Assembly (NCBI RefSeq): GCF_000153025.1
Contig: NZ_CH672429.1
Coordinates: 1,287,079 to 1,351,078 of the forward strand
Length of the DNA: 64,000 nucleotides
Direction of reading: 5' to 3'
Source of the DNA: Marinomonas sp. MED121
Lineage (GTDB): Bacteria > Pseudomonadota > Gammaproteobacteria > Pseudomonadales > Marinomonadaceae
Position numbers and translations under genes: made by a program. Under the pieces are notes generated by a model. The model did no database searches. It saw only the letters and a list, made by a program, of their open reading frames with translations, and was not told where the DNA came from. This document shows, one piece after another, positions 1 through 8,434 of the stretch (positions are counted from its first letter, which is position 1; each line of letters opens with the position of its first letter).

Positions 1-110
1 GCTAATCTGGCTTTAATTAAGGTATCGTCTATTTCATTAGTTGCGGCTAAAGGGCGCTCTACATAAACCTCACCATTGATCGGTGAGATGGTTTTGATCA
101 TGTTTGTCAT
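1..110 (-). CDS. Aldehyde dehydrogenase, N-terminal fragment (cut by window edge)
   Basis: The first 36 codons of a minus-strand gene that runs off the left edge. The reading starts MTNMIKTISPINGEVYVERP, which resembles the N-terminus of NAD(P)-dependent aldehyde dehydrogenases of the polyamine/betaine-aldehyde group; only this short piece is visible, so the family call is tentative. It lies 83 bp downstream of the glutamine-synthetase homologue in the same direction, the usual arrangement in gamma-glutamylated amine pathways, where the dehydrogenase oxidises the aldehyde released after deamination. A second Met at codon 4 could also be the start. Confidence 0.6.
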   Translation of the reverse strand, partial: MTNMIKTISPINGEVYVERPLAATNEIDDTLIKARL

Positions 111-193
111 TCTAATTTCCTGTATCCAAAGCGGTTATGCTCTTAACTAAAAAGATCTGAATTTCAACTCAAAATAGGTGAATCTCAAGCTGA

Positions 194-1567
194 TTAAATA
201 ATTTCGAAGTAACGTTCCATTTCCCAATCGGTAATATGACGGCGAAACTCTCGTTCTTCCCACTCTCGGGTTGCAGCAAAATGCTCAACAAAGGTTTCCC
301 CAAATAAGTCTTTAGCTGCGGCGGAGTGCTTCAGCCTTTGTGCAGATTCCCATAGGGTACGAGGCAGCGCTAATTCTGGCGAATGGGTTTGCTCATAGGA
401 GTTGCCTTTGACTTGCGCTTCTGGCTCTAGTTCATGCTCTATACCATAAAGACCAGCACCTAAAGCGGCCGCTAGAGCAAGATAAGGGTTGGCATCAGCT
501 GAACCTAAACGGTATTCCACCCTTTGAGATTTTGGCGAGCCTGGGATAACTCGAAGTGCCGTGGTTCTATTCTCTACCCCCCAAGTGGCATCAGTCGGTG
601 CCCAAAAACCAGGAATCAAACGGCTATAGCTATTGACGGTTGGCGCGAACATCGCCAGTAATTCAGGCATAAGACGCTGCTGGCCTGCAATAAAGTGGCG
701 CTGAACCTTACTAATATTGTGTTTATTATTGGCATCATAAAAAGCTGAGCTACCATCAGCACTATTTTTCAGAGAAAGATGAATGTGGCCACTTTGCCCC
801 GGATAGTCACCGGACCACTTAGCCATAAAAGTCGCCATCATATTATTACGTTGTGCTAGCACCTTCATGAAGGTTTTAAAGAGCGCTGCTTTATCCGCTG
901 CTTTGGTCGCATCGTCTACCGCAAGAGCGGCTTCTAATACACCTGGCCCCGTTTCTGTGTGCAAACCTTCGATTGGGAAATCCATTAGCTCCCCCATCCC
1001 CATGATTTGCTGGTACAACTCAGAATGTACTGAATTGCGAATGACGGAATAGCCAAAGAAATCTGGGGTGATAGGTTTTAGGTTACGAAAGCCCTTTTCT
1101 CGAATGGAGTCTGGGGTTTCATCAAACATAAAGAATTCATACTCAAGCGCCGCAAACGCATCAAAGCCCATGGCTTTGCCTTTCTCAATCACTTTACGCA
1201 GGGTGCCACGTGGACAGACCTTTTCAGCCTCATCGACAAACTCAGCAATAAAAAGCAATTGGCCAGGCTCGTCCACTATGTCACGACAAGTATGAGGTAA
1301 TATGCGCACGGGGGCATCTGGGTAACCTGTTTCCCAGCCTGTTACCTTGCCATTATCATAAAGCTGATCCTTTGAATCCCAGCCTAATACAACATCACAA
1401 AATGCAAAACCACTGTCCAATGAAGAAAAGAACTTCTCCTTGCTCATGTACTTGCCACGCATAATGCCATCGATATCGAATAAACCCACCTTCACATGGC
1501 TCAAATTACGTTCATCAATGATGCGCTTAGCATCTTCAACTGTTTTCACATCTTTTGCATTTAACAT
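194..1567 (-). CDS. Glutamine-synthetase-family gamma-glutamyl-amine ligase (PuuA-like)
   Basis: 457 residues, the normal length for the PuuA/GlnT group that joins glutamate to an amine using ATP. Glutamine-synthetase active-site motifs are visible: EYEFF at residues 142-146 (metal-binding Glu), HTETGPGVLE from 203, GHIHLS at 260-265 and the ENRTTALRV segment near 330. The partner genes are an ethanolamine-type permease upstream and an aldehyde dehydrogenase downstream, so the substrate is probably a small primary amine such as ethanolamine or putrescine rather than ammonia for bulk nitrogen assimilation. The product would be a cytoplasmic gamma-glutamyl amine. Which amine is used cannot be decided from sequence. 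The start is the only well-placed ATG. Confidence 0.85.
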   Translation of the reverse strand: MLNAKDVKTVEDAKRIIDERNLSHVKVGLFDIDGIMRGKYMSKEKFFSSLDSGFAFCDVVLGWDSKDQLYDNGKVTGWETGYPDAPVRILPHTCRDIVDEPGQLLFIAEFVDEAEKVCPRGTLRKVIEKGKAMGFDAFAALEYEFFMFDETPDSIREKGFRNLKPITPDFFGYSVIRNSVHSELYQQIMGMGELMDFPIEGLHTETGPGVLEAALAVDDATKAADKAALFKTFMKVLAQRNNMMATFMAKWSGDYPGQSGHIHLSLKNSADGSSAFYDANNKHNISKVQRHFIAGQQRLMPELLAMFAPTVNSYSRLIPGFWAPTDATWGVENRTTALRVIPGSPKSQRVEYRLGSADANPYLALAAALGAGLYGIEHELEPEAQVKGNSYEQTHSPELALPRTLWESAQRLKHSAAAKDLFGETFVEHFAATREWEEREFRRHITDWEMERYFEII

Positions 1568-1758
1568 AATGTCGTACTCTTGTTCGAAATATTCTTTTTA
1601 GGACCTGTCTGCTCACCATATTGGAAGGGCAAGCGACGCATTTAACTTCTTTCAAGAGTTAAAAGAGCTCATTCTAAGCCCTCTTAACCAGTACTCTAGG
1701 TACATCCTTGTACTGCTTTCCTCATTCAGAATTCGCTTTATTTGTTAGTTTTAAACCC

Positions 1759-3189
1759 TTAGCTCAGCTCTTTTTCAGCATTTGCAATGGCTTCAAACTC
1801 TTCTTCTGGTGCCTGTGCTACAAGATGATGACGGCTATATAAAAAGAAGTAAGCCACCATGATGCCGTAGAAAACAGCCGACCACATCGCCGCTTCTCGG
1901 CTCACTAGGAAGGTTGAAATAAAGGCGATAACCGCTAACACACAAGCAATACCTGAAGTGAACACGCCACCAGGTGTTTTATATGGACGCACTAGATCAG
2001 GCTCTTTTACTCGCAAGATAATGTGAGACAAGGTCATCAGGGCATAAGACAAGGTGGCACCAAATACCGCCATGGTGATCATCAAATCACCTTCACCGGT
2101 TAAAGACAGCAAGAAACCTATAATGCCAGGAATGATTAACGCTAAGGTCGGCACCTTGCGTTTACCTGTCAAAGACAAGAAACGTGGCAAGTAACCAGCA
2201 CGAGACAAGGCAAATACCTGACGAGAATAGGCATAAATAATAGAGAAGAAGCTGGCAATCAAACCGGCTAGACCTACTAGGTTAACAAAGGTTGCGACCA
2301 TGGAGTTTTCACCATAAACCGCCTGTAACGCACCAACTAAAGGCGCCGCATGATCTTTCATCAAGTCTGCGCTAGAACCACCTGGCGCCAATACCAAGAC
2401 TAAGCCACCAAAAACCAACAAGATCACCATGGCAGTGATAATGCCTTTTGGTAAATCTCTTGCAGGATCGGTAGCTTCTTCTGCCGCAAGCGGTACACCT
2501 TCAACCGCTAAAAAAAGCCACATAGCAAAAGGAATAGCTGCCCAAATACCAATATAACCTTGAGGAAGAAACGCACTGGCACCAACGGCACTTGAGTTAA
2601 CCGAAATGTCCATCAGGTTGGCCACTTCAAAATGCGGAATCATACCGAGAATAAATGCGATAATGGCAAGGGCGGCGATAGAGGTGATAACCAACATGAT
2701 TTTTAGGGCTTCGCCAGCACCAAATAAATGAATACCAATAAAAATCACATAAAAAGCGGCATAGACGCTTGCCCCATCCCAGCCAAATAATTCATTACAA
2801 TAGCCACCAATAAAGACTGCGATCGCAGCGGGCGCAATGGCGTATTCAAGTAATATGGCGGTGCCGGTTAAAAAGCCCCCGGTACGACCCAATGCGCGTC
2901 TGGCATAACTATAGCCACCACCTGCAGTAGGCAATGATGCAGAAAGCTCTGCCAATGATAAAACCATGCAGGTATACATGATTCCCATAATAACAGTGGC
3001 GATGAGCATGCCACCAAACCCCCCTTGCGCTAGGCCAAAGTTCCAGCCGGCAAAGTCGCCTGAGATAACATAAGACACCCCAAGACCCGCAAGCAATATC
3101 CACCCTGCGGCTCCTTGTTTAAGTTGCCTTTTTTGAAGGTATTCTTTGGCTACAGAGTCATAACCTAGTGCGCTATTACTGTCTGACAT
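1759..3189 (-). CDS. APC-family amino acid/amine permease, ethanolamine-permease type
   Basis: 476 residues with about twelve hydrophobic segments. The early sequence GLGVSYVISGDFAGWNFGL and the LPTAGGGYSYARRALG region are typical of the ethanolamine permease (EAT) branch of the APC superfamily, which imports amines across the inner membrane by ion or proton coupling. It sits upstream of the gamma-glutamyl ligase, separated by about 190 bp, and downstream of a LysR regulator, all on the minus strand. The natural reading is import, then gamma-glutamylation, then aldehyde oxidation. Substrate choice between ethanolamine and another amine is inferred from family resemblance only. Confidence 0.8.
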   Translation of the reverse strand: MSDSNSALGYDSVAKEYLQKRQLKQGAAGWILLAGLGVSYVISGDFAGWNFGLAQGGFGGMLIATVIMGIMYTCMVLSLAELSASLPTAGGGYSYARRALGRTGGFLTGTAILLEYAIAPAAIAVFIGGYCNELFGWDGASVYAAFYVIFIGIHLFGAGEALKIMLVITSIAALAIIAFILGMIPHFEVANLMDISVNSSAVGASAFLPQGYIGIWAAIPFAMWLFLAVEGVPLAAEEATDPARDLPKGIITAMVILLVFGGLVLVLAPGGSSADLMKDHAAPLVGALQAVYGENSMVATFVNLVGLAGLIASFFSIIYAYSRQVFALSRAGYLPRFLSLTGKRKVPTLALIIPGIIGFLLSLTGEGDLMITMAVFGATLSYALMTLSHIILRVKEPDLVRPYKTPGGVFTSGIACVLAVIAFISTFLVSREAAMWSAVFYGIMVAYFFLYSRHHLVAQAPEEEFEAIANAEKELS

Positions 3190-3414
3190 CTTGCTATTCC
3201 TTTTCCAATAATTGTTGGGATAAAGCGATAGTTCTGATTTTCAAATAGCGATTCAATTGCGAAAAATTGAATACCTTTCGATAGTAAGAGATTATTTTTA
3301 GGCTCTGCAAACACCATCATCTGAAATAAATTCGTACTATTAAAAAAATTAATAGTGTCAAAATATTTCTTTTAAAAACAATCACTAACAGAGAAAAAGT
3401 TTCCAATAAGAAAC

Positions 3415-4371
3415 TCACTCAATCACAATTTGACCTTCCAACCAGGGCAAGTGCGCCCCTACTTCCTGTAAAAACTTCTCTTTTAAAATCGCGCGACTGT
3501 CCTTGGCAATCGTCTTAGGTAAATCAAGCAATTCATTGTTTCTTGCGACCAAGGTTAGGGCCCTCACAAAGCTATCTCCTGGTAATGGTAAACATTGAAC
3601 CTGATGCATCTTGATACCAGATTGAAACAAACATAATGGGCTGGTAATAGTCCAACCAGCACCTGCTGACACCATGGAAGCAATCGCATAGGAGTTGTCG
3701 AGCTGTAAGCGCATTGGGGGCTCTAATTGAATGCGCCTTAAATACCTTTCTATCGTTTGTCCTATCAAGGAATGCTCTGAATAACGCACAAAATCTAAAT
3801 CTCGACAGAGGCTATTTAAATCAAGCTGTTTCACCTTATAGTCATTGGGCAGGGCAATAATGAAAGGCTCACGTAAAATGGGAAAACGGCACAAATCAGG
3901 ATGATCCTCTAGTGCATCGTCAGATAAAATAATGTCTAGCTGATGAGATAAAAGCCCGTGGGCATGCATATGAGAAGAGCCGGTTTTGATACTCCACTCT
4001 CTGGTTCTATGCTTTACCGCCTCTAGAATAGGGCCACCAACAGCCGTCACTAGGGAGTCAACGATAGCGATATTCACTTGCCTTAGTTGCTCATAATTTT
4101 CTTGCTTGATATCACGGCTGGTCTGAGCCGCTTCTTTTAATAAGTAAGACGCCCTATCGTAAAAAAAACGACCTGCAGAGGTGATAACCAAAGGTCTCAC
4201 GCTGCGATCAATCAGCTGGGTTTTCAGGTTGGCTTCTAAACTTGAGAGGGTTTGCGAGATAGAAGATTGCGTCGTACCAAGCCGTTCTGCCGCTTGTGAC
4301 ATATTGCCTGTTTCTGCCACTAGCACAAAGACAGAAAGTGCTTTTAAATCAAACCCTAAGTTAATATCCAT
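3415..4371 (-). CDS. LysR-family transcriptional regulator
   Basis: 318 residues. An N-terminal winged helix-turn-helix (about residues 8-65, with MSQAAERLGTTQSSISQTLS as the recognition part) is followed by a periplasmic-binding-protein-like effector domain. It lies directly upstream of the permease and ligase genes on the same strand with a 225-bp AT-rich gap between its stop and the permease start, so it is a plausible regulator of the amine-catabolism genes. The effector is unknown. Same-strand order is less diagnostic than the usual divergent arrangement. Confidence 0.85.
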   Translation of the reverse strand: MDINLGFDLKALSVFVLVAETGNMSQAAERLGTTQSSISQTLSSLEANLKTQLIDRSVRPLVITSAGRFFYDRASYLLKEAAQTSRDIKQENYEQLRQVNIAIVDSLVTAVGGPILEAVKHRTREWSIKTGSSHMHAHGLLSHQLDIILSDDALEDHPDLCRFPILREPFIIALPNDYKVKQLDLNSLCRDLDFVRYSEHSLIGQTIERYLRRIQLEPPMRLQLDNSYAIASMVSAGAGWTITSPLCLFQSGIKMHQVQCLPLPGDSFVRALTLVARNNELLDLPKTIAKDSRAILKEKFLQEVGAHLPWLEGQIVIE

Positions 4372-4982
4372 CTTGTTAACCTTTTACCTAAGAGCCAACA
4401 TCATGCCCGTCACACATGCGTCTCGCAAGTCCTAGGGAAGATGCGAAGAAGCCCACCTGCCTTAGCGTGTGAATGAAAGTACTGAGGTTTATGACTTGAG
4501 GCGCAACTGATACTAGGTTTTAGCGCAAGGTGTTAGGGAAGGTACGAATAAGCCACCTCTTCTCAGTCTTATTCGTACCTTCCTTAGCTAACATTAGATG
4601 ATTCATGGTTGAAATTTGGCATAACTTAGTCACATTAAGCTTATAGCCTTATTGATATATGACGTTTAAAAAGTAGATGGAAAGCGAATTTGTTAGTCTT
4701 TTTTGTTTGTTTTTTTAGATTTTTTTAGTCTTTTATAATAAGTCTTTTAAAACGGGTTCCATTAGCCCATAAAATGACACCTCAATAAAATGAGACAGAA
4801 AAAGTTCGCATTTCTCCTTTTCTTCCCTTATCTTGGCTGATTGGTCAAAATAAGATTAAAGCTAATTTTAGGGTCATTTAAGCTTACGAATCATGAACTT
4901 AGATTTACACTTTATTGACGAAGGCCCCTCGAAAAACTGTAATAGAGCGGATTTTATTGTGAACAACTTGTTAGGTTTCGTT
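4372..4982. other. Intergenic region with REP-like repeats and upstream region of the protease locus
   Basis: About 600 bp without a supported gene. It holds the repeat pair described separately (4424-4593), then an AT-rich stretch with T-runs around 4700-4740 that probably contains the promoter for the propeptide-like gene. An in-frame ATG at 4893 exists but lacks a ribosome-binding site and precedes the signal peptide, so it was not used as a start. Confidence 0.5.
4424..4593. repeat. REP-like extragenic repeat pair with a long inverted repeat
   Basis: Two imperfect copies of a 35-base motif (CGCAAG...TAGGGAAG.T.CGAA.AAG..CCACCT) lie at 4424-4458 and 4524-4558, exactly 100 bases apart. The second copy is also one arm of a strong inverted repeat: GGAAGGTACGAATAAG at 4537-4552 pairs perfectly with CTTATTCGTACCTTCC at 4568-4583, with a further TGTTAG/CTAACA pair outside it (4531-4536 and 4588-4593). 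A related core occurs near 25170. This looks like a dispersed extragenic palindrome. Confidence 0.6.
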
Positions 4983-5324
4983 ATGAGCACTCAGTCATTC
5001 AAGGTTTTAACAAAAAGCTTTTTGAATCAAACGTTTAAAAAAAATGTTTTTTACACGCTTGTCTGTACCGCCTCATTTCTGCCTGCTAATTCGCTTTTTG
5101 CAAGTAGTATCAATGACGAAAGATTACTCCAGTCGTTAATAGATAGAGGCATCATTTGTGCTGAATCAAGCCCATCTGAGCAGCAGCAAGCACTGCAACA
5201 CTATCTTCAGAAAAAGATGCAAAAGAAAGCAAATAACAAGCCGCCAAAGGTGGGTGACAAAGCAAATGAAAAAACAGTTTGTCAGCCCGCTTCACAACAA
5301 GTTAGTCCCAATAAAATCAATTAA
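4983..5324 (+). CDS. Small exported protein resembling the propeptide of the adjacent M6 protease
   Basis: 113 residues from the ATG at 4983, which has an AGG seven bases upstream. A signal peptide is visible (KNVFYTLVCTASFLPANSLFA, cleavage after about residue 40). The mature part begins SSINDERLLQSLIDRGIICA and then SSPSEQQQALQHYLQKKMQ. This aligns without gaps to residues about 32-70 of the next gene product (ANEDKLAQMLIKKGELSADA...), that is, to the protease propeptide. The rest is a Lys/Gln-rich tail with one Cys. Proteins made of a free propeptide often act as inhibitors or folding helpers of their protease; that role here is inference. It precedes the protease gene by 72 bp in the same direction. 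Confidence 0.7.
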   Translation: MSTQSFKVLTKSFLNQTFKKNVFYTLVCTASFLPANSLFASSINDERLLQSLIDRGIICAESSPSEQQQALQHYLQKKMQKKANNKPPKVGDKANEKTVCQPASQQVSPNKIN

Positions 5325-5342
5325 GTTTCTGATTCCAGTAAC

Positions 5343-5378
5343 AAGTTGGTGTTTTTTGCACGTCAATTAGACCAACTT
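5343..5378 (+). promoter_or_regulatory. Intercistronic stem-loop between propeptide-like gene and M6 protease
   Basis: AAGTTGGT (5343-5350) and ACCAACTT (5371-5378) form a perfect 8-bp stem with a 20-base loop. It ends 18 bases before the protease ATG, just upstream of its AAAGGA ribosome-binding site, and has no long T-run. It could set the relative expression of the two genes by RNA stability or partial termination. Confidence 0.4.
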
Positions 5379-5396
5379 TATATAAAGGACTAACGA

Positions 5397-7919
5397 ATGA
5401 TTCCGGTTAAAACGACCCTGATAGCGGCTTCGGTTGCTATCGCTTTATCCAGCATGCCTTCTCATGCTCAACCCGTTGCGGATTTGGCTATCGCCAATGA
5501 AGACAAACTTGCTCAAATGCTCATCAAAAAAGGTGAGTTAAGTGCGGATGCTAGCATCGCTGAACGCCGTGCTGCGGTTCAAGCTTTACTAGAACGCAAG
5601 CGTAAAGGTGGCCAAATTGATAGCCATGCTCCTGATAAAAAAATGCTTGAGCAAAGAGCTCGCGTATTAAAAGCCATTGGTAAAAACCGCGGTCACAAAC
5701 AACTAAGAAGTACCGCGTTAACTGAGCCAGAAATGCGTACCGACAAGGTGTTAGCCCTACTGATCGATTTCCCAGATCTGCCTTGGGACGATAACGGTTT
5801 GACATCTGAGCATACGGAAATGCTTTATGATTCTTACAGCACTGATCACTATCAAGACCTGCTTTTCTCAGGTGAAGGCTACACTGGCCCTAACGATGAA
5901 AATCTAATTTCAATGCGCCAGTACTATCAAGACGAATCAGGTGAAACCTATTCTGTCGATGGTGCTGTATATGGTTGGTATCGTGCGACTGAAAAAGCCG
6001 CTACTTATGGTGGTAACTCAGCAACCACAGATAATGATATCAACGCGCAAGGCTTGGTCCGTGAAGCACTTGACCAACTCGCTCAAGATCCAAATATTAA
6101 CCTTGCTGATTATGACTTAGAAGACAGATACGACTATGATGGCGACGGTAACTACCGTGAACCTGATGGCATGATTGATCACCTTATGGTGTTTCATGCA
6201 TCGGTTGGTGAAGAAGCCGGTGGTGGTGTCTTAGGTGATGATGCGATTTGGTCCCACAGATACAACCTAGGTAATGTTCACGCTCTTTCTGGTACATCAA
6301 GCGGTCTTGAACGTTTCGGCGGTGAATATGTCGCCTACGATTACACAATGCAGCCTATTGATGCCGCTGCCGGTGTATGTGCTCACGAATATGGCCATGA
6401 TTTAGGTCTACCTGACGAATACGATACTCAATACACAGGCAAAGGTGAGCCAGTGTCTTACTGGTCTATCATGTCCTCAGGTAGCTGGGCAGGTAAGATT
6501 GGTGGTACTCAACCTAGTGCATTCAGTGCTTGGGCAAAAGTCTACTTACAAGAGTACATGGGTGGTAACTGGATCAATGACCAAAGATTCACCTTAGAAG
6601 AGCTGACTGATAACCCAACGCTTGTTACTTTGAATCAAACAGTAGATAACAGCAAAGACAACCTAGTGCGTGTTGATCTACCGCTTAAGCAAGTTGACGG
6701 TATCGCGCCTTTTGAAGGAGCTAACCATTATTACTCTGACAAAGGTGATGACTTAAATTCATCTATGTCCGCTTCTTTAACTGTGCCAGCTGGTGAGAGT
6801 GTTAGCTTACAATTCAAAGCTTGGTTCACTATCGAAAAAGACTATGACTTTGCGCGTGTCCTAATTAACGGTGAAGCCATTGCCGGTAACATCACCACTA
6901 TGGATGACCCATATGGTACAGGTCTAGTACCTGCCCTATCTGGCTCTTCTAATGGCTGGGTTGATGCTGAATTTGATGTTACTGCTTGGGCAGGCCAAGA
7001 CATCACATTAAGCTTTGAATATGTGACAGACGGCGGCCTAACAGAAGAAGGTTTCTACCTAGATAACCTAAACTTTGTCGCGGACGGTACCAGCACGCTT
7101 ATTTCTGATGCTGAAACTGACAATGTATTTAGCTATAACGGCTATAACATTAACCAAGGTTTCCACACTGCAGAGCATTACTACCTTCTACAATGGCGTA
7201 GTCATGAAAGTGTTGATGAAGGCCTAGCTAATATCAAGCGTATGGGACAAATCATGGACTTCCAACCAGGCCTATTGGTTTGGTATGTTGACCTATCTAG
7301 CTCTGATAACTGGGTTGGTAACCACCCAGGTGAAGGTTGGTTAGGTGTGGTTGATGCTGACCAAAATGCGCTACTTTGGGCTAATGATAATGCCATTGCC
7401 CAAACTCGTTATCAAATGCGTGATGCGACCTTCTCTTTGCAGAAGCAAACACCTTTCACTCTGACAGCAAGTGATGGCAACCAACTGATTGATAACAATC
7501 TTGAAGGCAACCACTACTTCTCAGATGATCAAGACTATAGCTCTCCTCAAGCACCAGATTCTGGCCGCTTATTAACAGAGAAAGGTCTGTCGGTTGAGAT
7601 CGTTGAACAAGATAGCAGCAACAAATACGCGATTATTCGCCTCAATGTTAAAGGTGAAGAGCCAACTGAGCCTGATAATATTGCCCCCGTTGCGAAAGCG
7701 AAAGTGAAGCAATTTGGTCGCCTTGTTATGCTTAAATCTAAGAGTAAAGACGAAGACGGTAAAATCGTTTCTACTACTTGGACACTACCTAACGGTAAAG
7801 TGAAAAAAGGACGCTTTGTTATCCACGTTTTCCCAACAAAAGGCGAAAAAGTGGTAACACTAACCGTAACTGACGATGACGGTGCCGTAACGACAAAAGA
7901 GATTAGCCTTAATCTTTAA
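5397..7919 (+). CDS. Secreted M6-family (immune inhibitor A-like) metalloprotease with PKD domain
   Basis: 840 residues. Signal peptide at 1-24 (ending PSHA), propeptide about 25-105, catalytic domain about 115-400, a beta-sandwich region about 420-690 and a C-terminal PKD-like domain from about residue 762 (ending VVTLTVTDDDGAVTTKE). The zinc site is the M6 motif HEYGHDLGLPDEYD, with H330, E331 and H334 and a downstream Asp near 340. An Asp-rich YDYDGDGN segment near 243-250 looks like a calcium site. M6 proteases are secreted endopeptidases activated by propeptide removal; here it probably digests environmental protein. The ribosome-binding site AAAGGA precedes the ATG. The preceding gene encodes a propeptide look-alike. 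Confidence 0.92.
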   Translation: MIPVKTTLIAASVAIALSSMPSHAQPVADLAIANEDKLAQMLIKKGELSADASIAERRAAVQALLERKRKGGQIDSHAPDKKMLEQRARVLKAIGKNRGHKQLRSTALTEPEMRTDKVLALLIDFPDLPWDDNGLTSEHTEMLYDSYSTDHYQDLLFSGEGYTGPNDENLISMRQYYQDESGETYSVDGAVYGWYRATEKAATYGGNSATTDNDINAQGLVREALDQLAQDPNINLADYDLEDRYDYDGDGNYREPDGMIDHLMVFHASVGEEAGGGVLGDDAIWSHRYNLGNVHALSGTSSGLERFGGEYVAYDYTMQPIDAAAGVCAHEYGHDLGLPDEYDTQYTGKGEPVSYWSIMSSGSWAGKIGGTQPSAFSAWAKVYLQEYMGGNWINDQRFTLEELTDNPTLVTLNQTVDNSKDNLVRVDLPLKQVDGIAPFEGANHYYSDKGDDLNSSMSASLTVPAGESVSLQFKAWFTIEKDYDFARVLINGEAIAGNITTMDDPYGTGLVPALSGSSNGWVDAEFDVTAWAGQDITLSFEYVTDGGLTEEGFYLDNLNFVADGTSTLISDAETDNVFSYNGYNINQGFHTAEHYYLLQWRSHESVDEGLANIKRMGQIMDFQPGLLVWYVDLSSSDNWVGNHPGEGWLGVVDADQNALLWANDNAIAQTRYQMRDATFSLQKQTPFTLTASDGNQLIDNNLEGNHYFSDDQDYSSPQAPDSGRLLTEKGLSVEIVEQDSSNKYAIIRLNVKGEEPTEPDNIAPVAKAKVKQFGRLVMLKSKSKDEDGKIVSTTWTLPNGKVKKGRFVIHVFPTKGEKVVTLTVTDDDGAVTTKEISLNL

Positions 7920-7951
7920 GTCTTAAACGCACAATAATCTAGTGATACAAT

Positions 7952-7986
7952 AAAGCCATACACCTAGGTGTATGGCTTTTTATTTC
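7952..7986 (+). terminator. Rho-independent terminator of the M6 protease gene
   Basis: A perfect 28-base palindrome (AAAGCCATACACC/GGTGTATGGCTTT around CCTAGG-centre, 7952-7979) followed by TTTATTT, 32 bases after the stop codon. Confidence 0.9.
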
Positions 7987-8434
7987 AATGACGCTTCTAG
8001 ATAATAAAGCATTATCTTAATTATTAATTTCTCATATAAACAAGGCTTATTATTCTATTAAGTAATAAAAAATAAATAAATTTTTTACATTCAATAATAA
8101 CTTAAAAGCTTTAATCTAGAGCTCAAGCCTTTATTTTCAGCACCTGCCGTCATTTCAATTAAATTCAAACCACTATTCTCACCGAACTCATTGTTCTAAA
8201 AGCTTTAATTTTGTACGACTTTTAAACACGACAAAATGAGGGGTTAGTGCATTTTGACTAGCCCATCAATAACAATTTGTTTACAATTCGATCGTTTTTT
8301 AACGCTTTATTACATTTGAAATATAAATGAAATATTAGATAAAGCTAATTAAAAACATTAACTAGTTGAAATGCTTAGGCTTTTTTACTGCCCCACACAA
8401 TATTGATTAAACTTTAAACAAGAGAGCTTTGTTA
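7980..8434. other. AT-rich intergenic region before chemoreceptor gene
   Basis: About 450 bp with no supported ORF or RNA. It must hold the promoter of the downstream chemoreceptor; no clear consensus promoter was identified. The 12-mer AAAAGCTTTAAT occurs twice (about 8102 and 8197), with no known meaning. Confidence 0.4.

Noticed and set aside
4893..4982. Longer N-terminus (30 codons) for the propeptide-like protein
   Set aside because: There is no ribosome-binding site and the added residues would bury the signal peptide; the ATG at 4983 has both.
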